Position numbers and translations under genes: made by a program. The notes beneath the pieces were generated by a model. The model was given only the letters and a program-made list of their open reading frames with translations. It made no database searches and was not told the DNA's origin. From positions 333,672 to 376,300 of the forward strand of contig MJCC01000015.1 in the NCBI GenBank assembly GCA_001766655.1: DNA of 42,629 nt, in the 5' to 3' direction. The stretch is from Phytomonas francai (taxonomy: Eukaryota > Euglenozoa > Kinetoplastea > Trypanosomatida > Trypanosomatidae). This document shows positions 7,262 to 16,498 of this stretch, piece after piece (position 1 is the first letter of the stretch; each line of letters begins with the position of its first letter).

Positions 7262-9898
7262 ATGGGAAGCCATCAGCTCGCGCTACCGCTTCCGCCGGAC
7301 TACGCGAGCGGCGAGCTTCACGAGTCCTACTCCTTTTTCAACTCGACCACGCCCTCCGCGTACGGCGTCCTGGAGGCCTACCTGGACGACCTCTGCGCCT
7401 TCCTGCGGCGCTGCCGCCCCGTCCAGTGGCACCCGACGAGTTTCTTCGGCCACCTTGGCGGGGGGGGGCCCCTCGACGCCGACGCCGACGTTGCCGAGGC
7501 CCTCGCGCTCTGCCGCGGCCTCGGCCGGGCGTTGGCGGCCGCGGACGGCCCCGCGGACCTCCCCGCGCTGCTGCGCGACGACGCCGTCCGCGGCTTCCAC
7601 GACGCGACGCGGCGGCTGATGCTGCGCCGGCGGCGGCGGCCCGCGAACGACGCGGCGGGGCTGACCCTGCGCGCGGGCGGCGGCGGGGGGGCCGCGAAGG
7701 GGGCGGCGCGGCGGCGGCGCGTCCTCGAGCTCGTCCTCGCGCACGGGATGAGCCCGAAGAAGCGGCACGAGGTCGCGATCATGGCGGACACCGTCGCGGA
7801 CCTCGTGGGCTGCTGCGAGGAGCCCGGCGCGGCGCCGGTGCGGACGGTGGTCAACATCGGGGAGGGCAAAGGCTACCTCTCCCGCGCCCTCGCGCTCTGC
7901 GACCAACTGCAGGTTGTCGGCATCGACTGCAATCCGATGCATAAGGAGCGGATGCCCAAACGGGCGGAGAGGATCTTGGAGGCCGGTCTCAGCCTCCGGG
8001 CTGGGGAGTGCGGGTGGGACATGCTCAACCTGATGTACGAGCCACGCGGCCACATCGCGAGCGTCGTATGTCGCCTGGAGTCCTCCTCCGTTCGGTGGGA
8101 CGAGCTGTTCTGCGGGCACGTGGAGACCGCACCGGATGGGGCGGCGCACCTCGCCTCGCCCACGCCGAGTGCCGCACGGCAAAGCGGGGAGGAGGTGGAG
8201 CCCACGCAGGGCTTCTTTGACGGGCTTCACCAAACCATCGGCAAGATTCGCTGCAAGTTGTGCGGCAAAATCATGCGCTTGACGAGTGTGTCGACAATCT
8301 TCAAGCACGTCGACGAGCACGTGAGAGGCGGACGCGGGGTGTCGGAGTTGTCGTCATCGGCCTTGCACCTCGATCCGGAGTCGTCAGTTGGGGGCGAGAC
8401 GGCGGTGGAGCGCGCGCCCGGCGAGGAGTTCCCCGACCAAGCTACCGTTGATCGCTGGAATCTGGAGCTGCCGCAGGCGGAGTTGGTTGCGCGACTGACG
8501 CGTGCCTTTTTTTTCTTTTTTGACGGCAGCAAAGACCGCGCATGGCTCCCAGCGTCTGGGGCGGATTCCACTCGGGTGGCTGCGTCCTCCGGGGTGGGGC
8601 GCGGTGCTGCCGCGCCGAGGCACGCACCGGATGCGGGGTTCGAACTGCCGCGCCTCCCGCGTGGCATGCGCGTCGCCGTGTACGTGGGGCGGCGATGCGG
8701 CGCACCGGAGACCACCGGGCACGCCAACGACGGGGACCTCCCGGTTGGCGCCCCCGAGGCGGTCGCCCCGTGGGCCTTTGCAGAGGCGATGCTAACCGTG
8801 ATCGGCTACGACGACGCCACGGGCCGGCACCAGGTCATCTTCGACGATGCGTCGAAAAAGCAAAGCTACATGCTGCTGCGGTATGCATCCGATGGGCCAT
8901 GGGCGACCTGCCGGCCACCGCCGCCACCGCCGCCCCCCCACGCGGCGCCCGACGCGTGGGCGATCGCGTGCAAGGCGCTCGTGCGCGGGATGGTGCCGAT
9001 GACGCCCTCGCTGCGGTACCCCCTGCTCGTCCCGTCGCTGCGCAACGCGGTCGTCGTCGGGCTCCACCCGTGCGGCGACCTCGGCTCGAACGTCTGCCGC
9101 GTCTTCGCGGAGAGCGGGGCACGCGGGCTGGTGCTGGTGAGCTGCTGTTGGCATGCCCTGACGCGCGGGGGGTTCCCCCTCAGCAAGGCCATGAAGCGAC
9201 GCGGCGTCGCGCTCGACGGCGTCTCCCTCTTGCTTGCGACGCAGCCGTACGATATGTGGGCGTCGGCCTCACCCGAGGGCCACCACAGCTCCGCCAAGGT
9301 TCTTTTTTTTCGCAGTTTGCTAGGCACGATTTGGGCGCACTGGGAGGCGGCGTGGGAAACCGCCCCGGAGGCTTTGCGATGCCGCGAGGTGTGTGAGACC
9401 GCTCTACGCAGCGCGAGCGCGTTGCAGGCCTCCGCGCCATGCGCATTCGCACCCTTTCCACATCTGGAACCTGCATTACTGCGGAACCTCACGAAGGTGA
9501 AGGATACGCTTTCTTTGAGGGAGTTTCTTGATCTTGTCATGCGGGAGTACATTTACGCAGATACGGCGAAAGACACAGAGTACACCTGGCAATCCACCGT
9601 CTGTCGGGGCTGTCGTCAACAGCAAGAGCACTTCTTCCGGGAATCGATGGAGTCCGCCGTGGAAGTAGGGCAGCTTCATTATCAACAACACTTCGCAGAT
9701 TTTCTAGGGTTCACGGTGCTTCGCATGTGGATGTCCCACCTCACGGAGAGCCTCTTGCTCTTGGACCGTACTTTGTACCTTCATGAGGCGCTCTCCAACG
9801 GGTCTGACCATTCGACGTCATCGTGTGTGTCTTTAGTGCCATTATTTGATGGCTTTATTTCTCCTCGTATGTACGGTATCTTAGCACGAAGATTTTAA
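7262..9898 (+). CDS. METTL25/RRNAD1-type methyltransferase-like protein with an embedded C2H2 zinc finger
   Basis: 878 residues from ATG 7262, the first ATG after the acceptor. The family has a Rossmann-type methyltransferase core. Motif I is VNIGEGKGYLSRAL (about 197-210) and the acidic-loop strand is VVGIDCN (218-224). Far downstream come the diagnostic GLHPCGDLGSNV (about 600-611) and VLVSCCWHAL...GGFPLS blocks of METTL25/RRNAD1. Between the two halves lies a long insertion with CKLCGKIM...FKHVDEH, a C2H2 finger with C331, C334, H349 and H353, then a Phe run (AFFFFFDGSKD) and a poly-Pro stretch. RNA or protein substrate is unknown. The zinc finger suggests nucleic acid binding, which is inference. 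The 5' two thirds are extremely GC-rich with Arg/Ala/Gly expansions, and the last 200 codons are less so. The insertion makes it long for the family. Confidence 0.82.
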   Translation: MGSHQLALPLPPDYASGELHESYSFFNSTTPSAYGVLEAYLDDLCAFLRRCRPVQWHPTSFFGHLGGGGPLDADADVAEALALCRGLGRALAAADGPADLPALLRDDAVRGFHDATRRLMLRRRRRPANDAAGLTLRAGGGGGAAKGAARRRRVLELVLAHGMSPKKRHEVAIMADTVADLVGCCEEPGAAPVRTVVNIGEGKGYLSRALALCDQLQVVGIDCNPMHKERMPKRAERILEAGLSLRAGECGWDMLNLMYEPRGHIASVVCRLESSSVRWDELFCGHVETAPDGAAHLASPTPSAARQSGEEVEPTQGFFDGLHQTIGKIRCKLCGKIMRLTSVSTIFKHVDEHVRGGRGVSELSSSALHLDPESSVGGETAVERAPGEEFPDQATVDRWNLELPQAELVARLTRAFFFFFDGSKDRAWLPASGADSTRVAASSGVGRGAAAPRHAPDAGFELPRLPRGMRVAVYVGRRCGAPETTGHANDGDLPVGAPEAVAPWAFAEAMLTVIGYDDATGRHQVIFDDASKKQSYMLLRYASDGPWATCRPPPPPPPPHAAPDAWAIACKALVRGMVPMTPSLRYPLLVPSLRNAVVVGLHPCGDLGSNVCRVFAESGARGLVLVSCCWHALTRGGFPLSKAMKRRGVALDGVSLLLATQPYDMWASASPEGHHSSAKVLFFRSLLGTIWAHWEAAWETAPEALRCREVCETALRSASALQASAPCAFAPFPHLEPALLRNLTKVKDTLSLREFLDLVMREYIYADTAKDTEYTWQSTVCRGCRQQQEHFFRESMESAVEVGQLHYQQHFADFLGFTVLRMWMSHLTESLLLLDRTLYLHEALSNGSDHSTSSCVSLVPLFDGFISPRMYGILARRF

Positions 9899-11095
9899 AG
9901 CTGGGCAGCCCTAATTTGTCATGAGGGTTTAAATGGATTTATTTTTCGGTGGTATAAAGTATATATATATATATATATATACATATAAGATTAACTCAAA
10001 TCCACTGGAAGCGCGTTCTACCCTACTCTCCCCCTTTTCCTTCTTTTGTTTAGGCGGGAGAGTGTACGCTTGGTTGTTAATATATGGCTGTCACATTCTT
10101 GTATCGACATTCGACCACCACGGAGTAAAATTCAAATCGACCACTTTCGATCTCATGACTACTACTGTCTATTGAGGACCGACCAAAGTTATACAATATA
10201 AGAGGAGAAATTTTTTTCCCCGCCCAGGTTTTTCCCATACAGGGAAAAATTATGCTTGTAAGAATATTTAATTTTCAGCACTACAAGCTCAACGATCTGA
10301 CCATTTCCTTAACCTGTTTTTTCCCCTCTTAATACTCAGAAGGCAGAGTAACACTGTTTTTTTCCCGTTGTTATTGTTGTTGTTACTAGTGCGTTTTAGG
10401 TCCATTTTTAAACAAATTTGGGTAAATAACTGATACTCTTGAGGTGTTGTTTTCTATTGGCTAATCAGGTTAGTTGATATTCTTCTTCTTCGTTTTCGTC
10501 TTCTTCAACTCTGAACTATATTATGCTGATTAGCGAAATACAGGATTTTTACTATTGTTTTACTGTTCCTATTTATTTTATAAGGCTATACATAGGTATA
10601 GAGTTTTTTATCTCATATTTTTCCCTTTTATTTTTTTTTTTACAGAAGTCTAACATATACTACGACGGATACGCACATCGAGCAACGTGACTATTTATTT
10701 GAGTTGCAGACATTATAGCCACGGAAGTTCTCTCCTTCACGCGTTTCGTGAAAGCCACTCTAAGACCCAGTATAGCTAGGCTGACGTACATATCTTAAGG
10801 TGGAGCAGAGAGGTTGTAGTATTATTAGTCAGGTTGATTTATTTTAGCAAATCAGATTTTCTTTCTCTTCTCACGCCCCCATCTTTTTCTTTTTTTTTCT
10901 TTGCATTACCTGAGTTTTAGGTAGCAAACGTCTTTACGGTATTTACCCCCTCCCCCCTCCCCGCCCTCTTGTGCTTTCCTCAAGTTCTAGGTTTCGTACT
11001 TTCCACGATCTATACACATTTATTAGCCCGTGTAGTTCCTTCCTCTTCAACGCTTATACGGTGGTTTTAGTCTTGTAGCTGTTCCGCCCTCGCCA
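9899..11095 (+). other. 1.2 kb AT-rich spacer
   Basis: No gene supported. It contains an AT microsatellite, many T runs and a CT-rich block at 10858-10905. Before the next gene, ttccttcctcttcaacgc (11036-11053) is followed by AGs at 11069-11070 and 11077-11078, either of which could be the splice acceptor for ATG 11096. Confidence 0.5.
9961..9987. repeat. (AT)n microsatellite
   Basis: Ten AT units followed by acatata in the 3' region of the methyltransferase gene. Confidence 0.85.
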
Positions 11096-12656
11096 ATGCG
11101 TCCGGTTCACGATTCATCTGGACCAGGCGACTCGGTGCGCTCGCAGTCTTATTCGCATTCACCCTATACGCGCTTCATGCTTAGCGAGGATGCCTCCCCC
11201 CGTTTCCCAACCGACCAGGAGGGGGTTCCCTCCGAAACGATGAGCTTCAGCCAGTCCGGCTCCCCGCGCCCGAGTACCTACGTCACCGCGGGCGGCTTCG
11301 GTATGACGAGCCCCAAAACCATCCCCCACAGCCCGGGCGAGGTCGAGTCGACCTCGCTGCCCGTGGGAAGGGGGGGGGGCTCCGTTCCGATCCAGGTCAT
11401 GGGCTCGCTGCGGGTGAACGCGCGCTACCGCCGCAGCCCGCGCGTCGCCGGGAGCAATTCCAGCGAGCACGCGCGCGGCGGCCTGCTGTTCGCGTCCATG
11501 AGCCCCCCCCCGAGCCGGGGCGGCCCCGGCCTGCCGTCCTCGCGCGCGCCGGACGACGCGGGGGCCTTTGTCGTCTCCTTCGGCAACGGCGATCCCGCGC
11601 TGAGCGCGTCGCAGTCGTGGTGCCGCGCGCCGGCCTACGACCACGACGAGGCCGCCGGGGCCCCGAGCCCGCCGTACGCCCCGCCGCCCCCGCAGACCGG
11701 CGCGAGCGCCTACGGCTACCCCCCGCCGCCGCCGCCGCTCCAGGTGCCGAGCTACGCCCCCCTGGGGTTCGCGGCGCCGTACGCGGCGTCGTCGCCGACG
11801 GCGTCCTCGCACCAGGGCTGGCTGCCGGGCGCGAGCTTCCCGGCGGACTCGGAGTACTCGCCGGGCCCGCACGCCGGGCGGGCGTCGCGGCCGAGCAGCT
11901 ACCTCGCGCGGGGGCTGAGCGCGCGGGCGGGTGGNNNNNNNNNNNNNNNNNNNNNNNNNNNNNNNNNNNCGGGCGGGTGGGGGGGGGCCGGAACCCCCCC
12001 CGCCCTCGCTGCCCCCCGCCCCGGACGGCGCGACGACGCCGGTGCTCGCCGGCCGGCGCTCGCGGCAGGCCGAGGAGTCCGACGGTTGCTCGAGCCAGTC
12101 CGCGAGCACCGTGCGGAGCGGGAGCCTGCGCGAGGACCTCCCGCTCTGCCCGCAGGACGCGCTCTGCCCGCGCATCAACAACCGGCGCCACCAGCAGCGC
12201 CACGCGCACACCTGCCGGCTCTTCCCCTGCTACCACGGCCACGTCCCGCGGCACGCGCGGCTGTTCCGCCACGTCGACGGCCAGATCGCGCAGCCCGCCG
12301 GCTTCGACGCGAGCAAGATGTCCGCCTACACCCTCGCCAGCGTCAACTTCAGCCAGATCAGCCTGGAGGCGCCGAACGCGTACCGCATCTACGTCGCCCA
12401 CGGCGACCGCAGCCACGAGATCTTCGGCGACTGGGCCAGCGTCAAGATACACACCTTCAAGCGCTACCTCCACCAGGTCTACCACATCTCCCCGTCCGCG
12501 CAGAGGCTCATCCTGCGCAAGACCGCGACCGTCCTCGAGGACGAGATCGCGACCGTCCAGTCCTACAACGTCGAGGAGGACGCGGTGCTCGAGTTGGTTG
12601 ACACCAGCAACCCCCTCGACCCCGATGCGTGCCGCATCCCCTTCGATGAGCTCTAG
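11096..12656 (+). CDS. Pro-rich protein with Cys/His cluster and C-terminal ubiquitin-like domain, interrupted by an assembly gap
   Basis: ATG 11096 opens about 280 residues of low-complexity Ser/Pro/Gly/Tyr sequence (PPPPQTGASAYGYPPPPPP and similar), which reads as disordered. After the N run, the coding frame resumes at 11970 and ends at TAG 12654-12656, adding 228 residues. The two flanks are one base out of register at the stated gap length, so the gap size is not exact. The second part contains a Cys/His cluster with CPQDALC, then HTCRLFPCYHGH, then HARLFRH, which could bind zinc (CCCH-like spacing is not exact). After it, residues encoded at about 12378-12610 form a beta-grasp, ubiquitin-like pattern: YRIYVAHGDRSHEIFGDW, a helix with TFKRYLHQVYHI, RLILRKTATVLEDE and VLELVD. 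There is no C-terminal Gly-Gly, so it is a domain, not a conjugated modifier. Function unknown. An RNA- or ubiquitin-pathway role is a guess. Confidence 0.7.
11935..11969. other. Assembly gap (35 N) inside a coding region
   Basis: A run of 35 N in the most GC-rich part of the gene, flanked by ggcgggtgg-type sequence on both sides. The flanking frames disagree by one base, so the true length differs from 35. Confidence 0.98.
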
Positions 12657-12755
12657 CTTCCGGGTTTCGCGGAGGCGTTTTCCGCCACGCAAAAGTGAAA
12701 GAGACCACCCACGCACGAAGCGAACGAAAGTGCCGATCGACCTCCGGCAAAGAGT

Positions 12756-12808
12756 GGCTAATTAACTAACTATAATCTAACTAACTAACTAACTCGCTAA
12801 TTAACTAA
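12756..12808. repeat. Tandem CTAA/TTAA tetranucleotide repeat
   Basis: Units of ctaa and ttaa alternate in imperfect tandem over about 50 bases, starting 100 bases after the ubiquitin-like gene. Confidence 0.8.
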
Positions 12809-13477
12809 AAGAGGACGATGAAACAGTTTATAGTACGTTGTGCATGTTTGTTTTTGTTTTTGTTTGGTTTTGGTGTTGTTGGTGAATACATAGGAATATA
12901 CAGGAAAACGAGAGGGGTTCTATTTCTGTGTTCCAACCAGGTCCGAGGCTGACATAAGTGAGACTTTTTATTTTGGTCACTTTTGCACGTCTAAGATGAT
13001 ACGAAAACGCGCATGAATGCTTTTCCGCACACTATGTAATCCATAGTTTTAATATGTAAGGTTTCGATATCCCAAACGTACGAAAGAAAAGGCCTTGCGC
13101 GGACAAGGCGGGGTTGATTTTCTTATTAATCGTCCGAGAAGGGTGTCTTGTTTTTATCTTCAAAAAGAAAAAAACCATGCTGGTACGAACAGCAGCAGTA
13201 AACGGAAGCTAAATATAAACTCCATTGCATCGTAAAATAACGAACAACAACCGATTGTTACCCAAAACACCAACACCAACTCACCGTGTTCTTGAAATAC
13301 TAAGTAGAGCTAACTGGAACTGTGCGCTAATCAGCAACGAAAAGGGGAAAACATGATAAGAGCTTCTATTTAATCCATGCTTTCCAATACATAGTGTTAT
13401 GCTTTATGACCGTGATTTGACAGTTTTTTTTAGTTTTCCTTTTTTTTTTTTTGTATCTTATAATCGTGTTAAGTCTT

Positions 13478-13660
13478 ATGAAGCTCTCTACTCCATGTGT
13501 GAAGACAATCCTTTTTCTTATTGCACTTACCCTGATGACATTGCAGCGTTTTTATGCGTCAAGATGCGCCCTCGAACATCTCGAGGGGGGGGGGGGGGGG
13601 GGGGGGGAGTGGGAAAAGAAGGAGTCATGGGTTAAAAGGTTTCGCCTAAGCCATTCGTAG
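13478..13660 (+). pseudogene. Candidate small secreted/membrane reading frame broken at a poly-G run
   Basis: A long T-rich tract (13421-13452) is followed by AG 13472-13473 and, five bases later, ATG 13478. The first 25 residues (MKLSTPCVKTILFLIALTLM then TLQRF) look like a signal peptide. At codon 37 the frame enters the 23-base G run (13585-13607) and turns into poly-Gly followed by a non-descript tail to residue 60. G-run length is unreliable, so the true downstream frame cannot be judged. It could be a decayed gene, a small gene with a wrong homopolymer length, or chance. There is no recognised family. Confidence 0.25.
13585..13607. repeat. Poly-G tract of 23 bases
   Basis: Longest G homopolymer in the window. 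Seventy bases downstream there is a C5-a-N-G9-like junction (13672-13687), so this segment is a likely place for assembly error. Confidence 0.85.
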
Positions 13661-14764
13661 GGAGGTGCTAGCCCCCANGGGGGGGGAGTGGGTTGAGTAA
13701 AAGATTACCAAAATCTGTAATCAAGGGAGTTAGTATAGGGGAAAAAAGCATCGCGTATACGTGATTGTTTGCAGCATGAAAAACTTGGTTATTGTTTCTT
13801 CTCATTCTAATCAATGGTGTAGGGTAGCGCAACGTGGCATTAAGCTGGAAGAAATAAATGGGAAATCTACACCTATTGTCGTAATAATCGGAACGGACAG
13901 GCTTTTTTTTTTTTTTTACCATGGTAATATAAAAGGAGGTAATAGCTGTATGTGTGTACGACACATTAAAAAACAAACAAACGAAGTTATTCCAGTAGTC
14001 TGGATAATCTTAATACGTTTTCTGAAATTTTTACTGCCCTTTATATGCATAGCTATAAAGATGCGTGACAAAAATGGTAGGCTAATTTTAATTTGTGCAA
14101 TAAAGACCCGTCCATCGGTTAAGTTGAATTCTACATGGCGGGAAGTTGTATTTAATATTAATAAACTAGTGCGATTGGAGTGAAAAGTAGGAAGGTAGAT
14201 CAACTGCGCGTATCTGTGTCCGATACTGAAATATGTATCTTTTGGCTATTCATTTTGATATGACAACTCGTTTAGTCAGATAGCGTATTATTACTGTTAT
14301 TATTACTAGGACAAATACGAAAAGGGGAAAAAAGTTGAAATACAACTGAATAGCATAGATTGCAGCTTATTTGTTATTCTTTCTAAGCTTCACAACAATT
14401 TGTAATGGTGGGAAAAGAAATATCCCTATGAAGCTTTAATTACCCGCTTTCTAAGTAAATGCTTTGCTCTATGTGTCATAAATCGATGAAAGATATTTTT
14501 TACTTTCTTATATTCATATCTATGATGCTCTAGGCCTAGTGTAAAAGGTCATAGATGAGCTCAAAAGGGGCATATCAGATTTTTAAAAAACTTCTGAGAC
14601 AAAGGCCCCCTTTATGGATATCAGATGGCATGTTTCGAATCCTTTTTTGTTCTTTACTTCTTAAAAAACATTGGAGTGGTTCATAATTTTTTCCTTATCC
14701 GTCTCCCTCTTCTTTTGTGATCACAGTTGCGTTGTCTTCGTTGGTTTCCTATACGTGTTTGGCG

Positions 14765-14795
<31 letters not shown>

Positions 14796-15204
14796 TGTCT
14801 GTGTGTATGAGCGTGGAAAATTCACTAACGCGTTTTTTTTATGCCATGTTAATCTATATTGCCTTCTTATACTTGAGTTATTGATTAGTTTCTATAAAAA
14901 ATCAAATATAACTTCATTCATTTCTTCGATTAAACGATATTTGATCCTAAATAATGTTTGTTATTTCTCAGTTAGCATTTGAGTAGTTGATGCATTTGTT
15001 CTTCCTGATGCATATGAGGACGCCACTTATATGTTGTAGTTTTTTATTCTCGAATCAATTGTTGATATTTTCCGTCCTGATTTCTGATATATTATTTTTA
15101 TTTTCCTCCCTGAAGGATGTAAATCGCGTTCGCACTGTAGTCGCTTCTTCTCAGATGACTTTGAGGCTTCACCAGAGCATTGCTAAGGCACTATGACTTG
15201 GCCC

Positions 15205-15224
15205 ATATATATATATATATATAT
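15205..15224. repeat. (AT)n microsatellite
   Basis: Ten AT units just upstream of the pyrimidine tract of the gene at 15341. Confidence 0.85.
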
Positions 15225-15295
15225 TTGTAACCTTATCAGCTCCCATGAAAATTCCTTTTCTTTCTTCTTTCTACTCTTCTTGCTTAAACGAAATA

Positions 15296-15297
15296 AG
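15296..15297 (+). promoter_or_regulatory. Predicted spliced-leader acceptor AG that decides the start at 15341
   Basis: A pyrimidine-rich tract (15251-15282) precedes this AG. The in-frame ATG at 15245 lies upstream of the tract, so it would be spliced away. The first ATG after the AG is 15341. Confidence 0.6.
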
Positions 15298-15340
15298 GGT
15301 GGGCATCGTTTTTTCTAAACATCCAACGAACGAGGAAATC

Positions 15341-16063
15341 ATGTTTGCCAGCCTTTTAAGGCGATTACGCGGAGATCCTGTGGGCATTCCAGGCGTGGTA
15401 TATAGCGACCAAATAGAGATCGACAAGGAATTGGAGAGGCATCAGTCGACGCGGTGGCTTGGGGAGTTGCGCAACGTCCGGATGGAGACGGTGCCGTCCG
15501 AGCTCGCGAAGGCCGACACCACGCAGCAGCACTCCGTCCCCGGCCCCGAGGAGCAGCCCTACACGTTCTGGGAGCGCGTTGGGCTCGTGCCGGTCCACCC
15601 TTCCCGTGTTCGCGCACGGCAGTACTACCACCCCATCACGGACTTTGCCTTGTACGACTACGACGAGGTCTCCCCGGAGGAGAAGGAGCTGACGGCGCGG
15701 TGGATGGTCAAGGTGATGGATTTCAACACCGCCGTCCCGGCCGGCGTCCTGGCCGCCGCGAGCTGCCTCTTTCTGCCCCTCCATACCGTCTACCGGATGC
15801 CGCTTCTCGTGGCCGCCGCCGTCACCGGCGTCGGGATCGAGGTCACGCGCTCTTACATGGCAGCCTTCAAAGAAAGACAGGATTTGGATGACTTTATCCT
15901 GGCCAAGGAGATTTGGTATATCAAAAATGTCGAGACCTACCAGCTCCTGCTCCCACGCATGCCGCGTGGACGAGAGACGGAATATCAGTCGTACCTCGAT
16001 TCAAGCAACCTTTCTCAGACAAGGGAGCTACCACAGGAGTTGTTAGACAGTTTACGGCTTTAG
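15341..16063 (+). CDS. Conserved-looking protein with a central two-helix membrane hairpin, probably mitochondrial
   Basis: 240 residues from ATG 15341, chosen because the frame's earlier ATG (15245) lies before the splice signal. The N-terminus (MFASLLRRLRGDPVGIPG) is basic and could be a mitochondrial presequence. Residues about 131-150 (AVPAGVLAAASCLFLPLHTV) and 153-170 (MPLLVAAAVTGVGIEVTR) are two hydrophobic segments separated by two or three residues, a membrane hairpin with both soluble parts on the same side. The N-domain is charged and the C-tail (residues 175-240) is polar with a Gln/Glu/Leu-rich end. I do not recognise a family. Inner-membrane complex subunit is a plausible but unproven guess. 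It is the last gene of the very GC-rich group, and GC falls over its final 60 codons. Confidence 0.75.
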   Translation: MFASLLRRLRGDPVGIPGVVYSDQIEIDKELERHQSTRWLGELRNVRMETVPSELAKADTTQQHSVPGPEEQPYTFWERVGLVPVHPSRVRARQYYHPITDFALYDYDEVSPEEKELTARWMVKVMDFNTAVPAGVLAAASCLFLPLHTVYRMPLLVAAAVTGVGIEVTRSYMAAFKERQDLDDFILAKEIWYIKNVETYQLLLPRMPRGRETEYQSYLDSSNLSQTRELPQELLDSLRL

Positions 16064-16498
16064 CCTCCTTCTTCTTTCCTTCCTGCTGCTTCTTTGTGTC
16101 GATGCACCTGTTCTTGTATGCAAAAGGAGGGAAGGTCCGATCCTGGGTACAATCAGGATAAAAAATAGGAATGAGTAAACGAACTAAGTGCGCATGCGCC
16201 CCCATGTGGCACGATTGACAGGCTAATTTTCACTAGCAGCTACGACAATGATGTCACGGATAATTGGAAGAGTTCGTATGGTGTCTACCATTTCATCGTC
16301 GGACCCCGACGGAGCAGGAGGGAATACGCATCCCTACTTTTTAGGGACTTGAACGTAACGTTTTGTTTTTCCCTTGGTTATTCTTTTACCCCAAAGTGTG
16401 AAGAAACTTGCACTACACAAAACAGAGAGGCCTGTGGCACGCTTGTTTTTTCCTTTTACGTGTTCGAAGGCCTCTAGAAAGTTCACAATTTCATTGGC
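16064..16498 (+). other. Spacer with two separate pyrimidine-AG signals
   Basis: A strong tract (cctccttcttctttccttcc and on, 16064-16097) begins directly after the previous stop. A second tract (16443-16459) ends at AG 16468-16469, the acceptor for the NMN adenylyltransferase. The first tract has no long gene behind it, which is why the short frame at 16248 is listed. Confidence 0.55.
16248..16352 (+). CDS. Candidate micro-gene of 34 codons between two splice signals
   Basis: ATG 16248 (with ATG 16251 next) reads through 34 codons to TGA 16350-16352. The peptide is basic at its start (MMSRIIGRVRMV) and polar later (SSSDPDGAGGNTHPYFLGT), with balanced codon use and no homopolymer bias. It lies between two pyrimidine-AG signals, of which the first is otherwise unexplained. 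Against it: a 15-codon upstream frame starts at ATG 16171, and length alone gives little support. It could equally be part of the upstream gene's 3' UTR. Confidence 0.3.
   Translation: MMSRIIGRVRMVSTISSSDPDGAGGNTHPYFLGT

Larger units (their letters stand above)
12657..15340 (+). other. 2.7 kb AT-rich spacer, the longest in the window
   Basis: It contains a CTAA-type repeat, a 23-base poly-G, a single N at 13678 beside a C5/G8 palindrome-like block (possible misjoin), T runs at 13441-13452 and 14765-14782 with adjacent GT repeats, and an AT microsatellite at 15205-15224. One short signal-peptide-like frame (13478) is listed separately. A small coding-like patch at 15115-15196 ends in QMTLRLHQSIAKAL and stop, but has no convincing start. 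Otherwise I see nothing. Confidence 0.5.

Noticed and set aside
8066..8529. Cis-intron in the methyltransferase gene (GTATGT to T-tract AG)
   Set aside because: Its 464 bases are not a multiple of three; removal would shift the frame before the diagnostic HPCGDL and CCWH motifs and delete the intact zinc finger.
11970..12601. Continuation of the upstream frame through the N gap into an Arg/Pro/Ala-rich tail
   Set aside because: This frame is an artefact of the 35-N gap length; the adjacent frame carries the ordered ubiquitin-like sequence and a proper stop at 12654-12656.
13761..14183. 140-codon frame in the long spacer
   Set aside because: Begins at GTG, AT-driven composition with a Phe run from a T tract, and no coding-like codon bias compared with neighbouring genes.
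14671..14982. Hydrophobic 103-codon frame in the long spacer
   Set aside because: It begins at TTG and is a translation of T runs and GT repeats.
15245..15340. Start of the two-helix protein at ATG 15245
   Set aside because: This ATG lies upstream of the pyrimidine tract and AG 15296-15297, so it would not be on the mature message.
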